From an uncultured Collinsella sp. (GTDB lineage Bacteria; Actinomycetota; Coriobacteriia; Coriobacteriales; Coriobacteriaceae), in the NCBI GenBank assembly GCA_900547345.1, contig URGG01000094.1:1-7005 (forward strand): a stretch of DNA of 7,005 bases, written 5' to 3'. Both the position numbers and the translations under genes were made by a program. Shown here piece after piece: positions 1-7,005 of the stretch; the stretch's first letter is position 1, and every line of letters begins with the position of its first letter. The notes beneath the pieces are model-generated. The model was not told the origin of the DNA. It worked only from the letters and a program-made list of their open reading frames with translations, and made no database searches.

Positions 1-212
1 GTGCGGAACTCGCGACAAACTTAAACAGCGGGCGGCCCGGTCCGGGAATCCGACGTGCTCGTTGGGGCAACGTTCCCTGCCAAAAAGGGACAGGTTTATT
101 TTGGTCGGTTTTATCTGGGAAAACGCCACTCTTCACGGTGATCCACATCCATTTGCCACGTTCTTCCGAGAATCAGACGAATAACTTCCAATCCACTCGT
201 CCATATAACGCT
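1..212. other. Intergenic sequence without a supportable gene; hairpins and a repeat-like motif
   Basis: No recognisable gene was found. One plus-strand frame is open from the left edge to a TAA at about 182-184 (ends FFRESDE), and one minus-strand frame is open from about 148 off the left edge. Neither resembles a known family, and they overlap each other, so neither is called. Small inverted repeats are visible: CCCGG/CCGGG (36-46), TCCCT/AGGGA (74-78 and 86-90) and CCAAAA/TTTTGG (80-85 and 99-104). They surround AGGGACAGGTTTATTTTGG, a motif like short dispersed repeats I recall in gut bacterial genomes. The plus-strand open frame could be the end of a gene converging from the left. Confidence 0.4.
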
Positions 213-244
213 AAAAAGGCCGCTTCCCCTCTTGGGAAGCGGCC
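213..244 (-). terminator. Intrinsic terminator of the sigma / anti-sigma operon
   Basis: On the minus strand, GGCCGCTTCCC (244-234) pairs perfectly with GGGAAGCGGCC (228-218) around a 5-base loop, an 11-bp GC-rich stem followed by five T (217-213). It begins 6 bases after the anti-sigma stop codon and is a textbook rho-independent terminator, marking the operon end. Read on the plus strand, the stem has no T-run after it. Confidence 0.93.
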
Positions 245-250
245 CAGACC

Positions 251-1327
251 TTACGAATAGACGATGGTAAAGGGTACTTCTGTTTCGGTCTCTCCTGTTG
301 ATGTGTACCTCGTGCCCTCAAGGGTTACCGAGACCACCTGATCGACATTGATCAGTTTTGTCGGCACCGAGATGTTCTCTCCGCTATTGCGCGTCAGCGA
401 GACATAGAAATTGTACGCGCCCGCAGCATCGTCTTCGATAATCTGCTCCGATCCATCCTTGTAGGTAACGGTCAACTTTTTCGTGACTGCGTCAATGCCC
501 AGATCATCGATGTGCGTCTGGATGGAAAACGGGCTGATCTCGAGAGGCGAGTCATCGGAGCGGAGTTCCTTTGTATCGACGTACGCTCCGACGCTAAACT
601 CGGGCGTCGATGCCTCGAACGGCTTCGCATCCTCGCCTTCGCCCTCTGTCCAGGAGATATTCCAAGTGACAGCGCGTCGTAAATCTCGATCGCGATTCCA
701 AGATGCAAAGTACATCGTGCCGTTAATGACCGTGTCGCTTGATGTGTCTTTATCAATTGTGCAGCGTGTGTCAGCCCATTCCTCGCCGAAGTTCATGCTG
801 GGCGTGCCGATGCCTTGTTCTTCTTCACCATAGAGAACAAGTTCGCCCGTCTCTGCTGCCGGCTTGTAGTAGTTAACGCCATTTGGATTGGACAACGTAA
901 ACGTCACGGCTCCGCAGCCGTTTTGGTCAATAGCTATCTCATGGATATCGAGCGTATAGCCGTTGCCCTCGACGGACAGATTAACCTCCTGGACTGCACC
1001 CTCCAGGCTTTGGGGCGCGATGCCGTCACCAAACTCTCTGGTGTAGGTGTATTTAGTCCCCGATGAGCCACCGTTGGTCCAGGTGATGGAATCCCCGTTG
1101 CCGTGGTTTCCCCAGGCTGAGGCAAAATATCTGGAATTGACGACGGCGTAGGCGACCCCTCCGGTCGCCAGCACTCTGACAAGACATCCAACAACGGCAA
1201 CATACAGAGGCTTCGCGTGACCCTTTCGACGAAGCGGCTCGCCAGCGGCAGCATAAAGCACACGGTCGGCAAGATCGCTATCGGCTTGGATGGACTCGAA
1301 GGCCTGCTTGATTTGATTGGATTTCAC
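251..1327 (-). CDS. Single-pass membrane protein, probable anti-sigma factor of the adjacent ECF sigma
   Basis: A 358-residue protein with a short cytoplasmic N-terminus (1-40, MKSNQIKQAFESIQADSDLA...), one membrane segment (about 41-63, LYVAVVGCLV..GGVAYAVV) and a large exported domain (64-358) rich in beta-strand-like Thr/Val/Gly sequence. The short, probably helical N-terminus before one membrane span, and the position directly after an ECF sigma gene, fit a membrane anti-sigma factor that holds sigma until an outside signal arrives. The form resembles DUF4179-type proteins from memory only. No zinc-type HxxxCxxC motif is present. Two exported cysteines (C138, C189) could form a disulfide. 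Arg51 in the middle of the membrane span is unusual. The GTG start at 1327 follows AGGAGG at 6-base spacing and overlaps the sigma gene by 50 bases in another frame, suggesting coupled translation. The stop is 6 bases before a strong terminator. The anti-sigma role is inferred from context. Confidence 0.8.
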   Translation of the reverse strand: MKSNQIKQAFESIQADSDLADRVLYAAAGEPLRRKGHAKPLYVAVVGCLVRVLATGGVAYAVVNSRYFASAWGNHGNGDSITWTNGGSSGTKYTYTREFGDGIAPQSLEGAVQEVNLSVEGNGYTLDIHEIAIDQNGCGAVTFTLSNPNGVNYYKPAAETGELVLYGEEEQGIGTPSMNFGEEWADTRCTIDKDTSSDTVINGTMYFASWNRDRDLRRAVTWNISWTEGEGEDAKPFEASTPEFSVGAYVDTKELRSDDSPLEISPFSIQTHIDDLGIDAVTKKLTVTYKDGSEQIIEDDAAGAYNFYVSLTRNSGENISVPTKLINVDQVVSVTLEGTRYTSTGETETEVPFTIVYS

Positions 1328-1796
1328 GGTCGCCCTCCTCTAGGATGAATTTGAGCTTCGATCGACCGCGAGCTAAACGCGTTCGAACGGTCGCGGCTGG
1401 TACATGCAACAACTCGGCAATCTCTGAGGTCGAAAAGCCCAGATAGTAATAGAGCACGATGGGAACACGGAATCGCTCCGGAAGTCGCATAACGTCTGAC
1501 AGGACCGCCTTGGTCTCATCCTGCGCTGTCGAAAGCGACTCGGCCAGGTTCTCAATATCCTCCACACGCCTCCATGGCTTTCGAAAGAGCGATTTACATT
1601 CATTGATCGTGACCCGGATAAGCCAGCGGCGAAGATGCTCCCAACTCTCAAAATGTCCATCGCTTTTAAGCAGCTTAAGAAAGACATCCTGGGCAACATC
1701 GTCGGCGTCGGCACAATCGCGCAGGTACGTCAATGCGATCCGAAACACGACATCCCGGTGATCTTCGACCGCCTGTCTAAATGCCTGTTCTTCCAT
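1278..1796 (-). CDS. ECF-family RNA polymerase sigma factor (sigma-70 family)
   Basis: A 172-residue two-domain sigma factor of the extracytoplasmic function type, which directs RNA polymerase to a stress or envelope regulon. Sigma region 2 spans about residues 8-75, with the core-binding helix DADDVAQDVFLKLL (30-43) and the -10 recognition helix WLIRVTINECKSLFRK (58-73). A short linker (76-97) joins it to region 4 (about 98-152), where LPERFRVPIVLYYYLGFS and the helix-turn-helix STSEIAELLHVPAATVRTRL recognise the -35 element. Regions 1 and 3 are absent and the length is normal for ECF factors. The last 20 or so residues (EEGDREIQSNQAGLRVHPSR) lie past region 4, and their codons are shared with the start of the next gene. 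The gene follows a candidate ECF promoter and overlaps a membrane protein gene, the usual arrangement of sigma with its anti-sigma. The regulon and signal cannot be read from the sequence, and I do not assign an ECF subgroup. Confidence 0.93.
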   Translation of the reverse strand: MEEQAFRQAVEDHRDVVFRIALTYLRDCADADDVAQDVFLKLLKSDGHFESWEHLRRWLIRVTINECKSLFRKPWRRVEDIENLAESLSTAQDETKAVLSDVMRLPERFRVPIVLYYYLGFSTSEIAELLHVPAATVRTRLARGRSKLKFILEEGDREIQSNQAGLRVHPSR

Positions 1797-1801
1797 AATC
1801 A

Positions 1802-1806
1802 CCTCC
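1802..1806 (-). promoter_or_regulatory. Ribosome binding site that decides the sigma factor start
   Basis: GGAGG, within GGGAGGTGATT, ends 5 bases before the ATG at 1796. An in-frame GTG at 1802 overlaps this Shine-Dalgarno sequence and cannot use it, so the ATG is the better start. Confidence 0.8.
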
Positions 1807-1844
1807 CGGTGACGTTAATGATTCTTGCTGAGGCCCTCACCATA

Positions 1845-1873
1845 GATACGCTTTGACCGAACGAAATGTTTCA
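1845..1873 (-). promoter_or_regulatory. Candidate ECF-sigma-type promoter of the sigma / anti-sigma operon
   Basis: On the minus strand, a -35 element TGAAAC (1873-1868) is separated by 17 bases, beginning ATTTCG, from a -10 element CGTATC (1850-1845). This matches the known pattern of ECF promoters, for example the Bacillus SigW type with TGAAAC, T-rich bases after it and CGTA at -10. The start of transcription would fall near 1838, leaving a leader of about 40 bases before the ATG at 1796. No housekeeping promoter with good spacing was seen here. An ECF promoter directly upstream of an ECF gene indicates autoregulation. Confidence 0.65.
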
Positions 1874-1896
1874 AATTCAAGCAGGAATAACCTACC

Positions 1897-1925
1897 AAAA
1901 AAAACTCTGCCCCTTATTGGCAAGG
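1897..1925 (-). terminator. Possible weak second terminator ending in T8
   Basis: On the minus strand, CTTGCC and GGCAG can pair (4 Watson-Crick pairs plus a G-T) around a 7-base loop, followed by AG and an uninterrupted run of eight T (1904-1897). An alternative CCCTT/AAGGG stem competes for the same bases. The stem is weak for a terminator, but the T-run is long, and its place between the rpoC terminator and the sigma factor promoter would make it a backup. The A/T tract might instead act as an upstream promoter element. Confidence 0.35.
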
Positions 1926-1963
1926 GATCGACGGAACGCAACAGGTTGAGCATACGCAAGCGA

Positions 1964-2063
1964 GCGGCCCCCAGAGCGTACAAGGTGGCATGAAAAAGGC
2001 AGGGCATTGACCTTTTGGTCATGCCCTGCCTTTTGAATGACAGATTGTAGCTCTGGGGGCCGC
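1964..2063. repeat. Long inverted repeat enclosing the rpoC terminator
   Basis: The arm GCGGCCCCCAGAGCGTACAA (1964-1983) is matched in inverse orientation by TTGTAGCTCTGGGGGCCGC (2045-2063), giving 19 paired bases with one bulged G. The terminator hairpin lies between the arms, so the 100 bases form two nested palindromes separated by a small internal loop. A transcript ending at the terminator T-run would lack the second arm, so the outer stem can form only in readthrough RNA or as a DNA cruciform. It may be a compound terminator or a small palindromic repeat inserted after rpoC; neither is shown. Confidence 0.8.
1993..2034 (-). terminator. Intrinsic terminator of the rpoBC transcript
   Basis: On the minus strand, AAAAGGCAGGGCATGACC pairs with GGTCAATGCCCTGCCTTTT around an AAAA loop, with a single bulged base, giving a stem of about 18 bp followed by a run of five T (1997-1993). 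It lies about 75 bases past the rpoC stop and has the classic form of a rho-independent terminator. On the plus strand the stem ends in only four T, so it may also work weakly in reverse. It lies inside a larger palindrome (1964-2063). Confidence 0.88.
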
Positions 2064-2079
2064 GCAGCGACGGAGATCG

Positions 2080-2101
2080 CCGCCGTTCGTTAGAACGGCG
2101 G
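2080..2101 (-). other. Perfect 9-bp hairpin just after the rpoC stop
   Basis: CCGCCGTTC (2080-2088) and GAACGGCGG (2093-2101) form a perfect 9-bp stem closed by a 4-base loop, beginning 6 bases after the rpoC TAA. On the minus strand it is followed by CGATCTCCG with no T-tract, so it does not look like an intrinsic terminator. A GC-rich hairpin here could stabilise the 3' end of the rpoBC mRNA against exonucleases or slow polymerase before the true terminator; that role is inference. Confidence 0.6.
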
Positions 2102-2107
2102 AACTAG

Positions 2108-6583
<4,476 letters not shown>

Positions 6584-6589
6584 AGTCAA

Positions 6590-7005
<416 letters not shown>

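Noticed and set aside
2..184. Open plus-strand frame ending in TAA, possible end of a gene converging from the left
   Set aside because: No family resemblance, and it reads through the hairpin and repeat-like motif. A minus-strand frame is also open over the same bases, so openness is not informative. It is left as a possibility in the intergenic entry.
483..833. Plus-strand open frame of 116 codons opposite the anti-sigma gene
   Set aside because: It has no recognisable domain and low-complexity Ser/Arg composition, and the opposite frame has a good start, ribosome binding site and terminator.
1837..2022. Minus-strand open frame of 61 codons between rpoC and the sigma gene
   Set aside because: It runs through the terminator stem, one arm of the outer palindrome, the T8 run and the ECF promoter. 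It has no good ribosome binding site and no recognisable protein features.

Overview
The window suggests a Coriobacteriia actinobacterium, most likely Collinsella or a close relative. The basis is the Mycobacterium-like core of the RNA polymerase beta' subunit, the high-GC codon use in rpoBC, and a long beta' C-terminal extension. The genus is an inference from protein appearance, not from a database search. All supported genes lie on the minus strand and read right to left.

Right to left: positions 7005-6590 hold the last 137 codons of rpoB. Its TAG stop abuts the start region of rpoC (6583-2108), which is complete at about 1,491 residues. All core catalytic and zinc-binding motifs of beta' are visible. 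The protein continues for about 225 residues beyond the conserved core. This extension holds a helix-hairpin-helix module that aligns without gaps to the DNA-binding C-terminal domain of the alpha subunit, followed by an acidic tail. Positions 2107-1797 are a gene-free stretch of about 310 bases. It holds a stop-proximal hairpin, a strong intrinsic terminator nested inside a 100-base palindrome, a possible second weak terminator ending in T8, and an ECF-type promoter (TGAAAC, 17 bases, CGTATC).

Positions 1796-251 form a two-gene module: an ECF sigma factor, overlapped by 50 bases by a single-pass membrane protein that is the likely anti-sigma factor. A clean terminator follows at 244-213. The promoter upstream has the architecture ECF factors recognise, so the pair probably autoregulates: an envelope signal would act on the membrane protein, release sigma, and sigma would transcribe its own operon plus unseen targets. 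The module is insulated from rpoBC by the terminators.

Positions 1-212 have no supportable gene. They contain small hairpins and a GGGACAGGTTTATTTT-type motif that may belong to a dispersed repeat.

The most interesting items are the alpha-CTD-like module on beta', the ECF autoregulatory promoter, and the nested palindrome around the rpoC terminator. No CRISPR array, tRNA, rRNA or transposase gene was seen.
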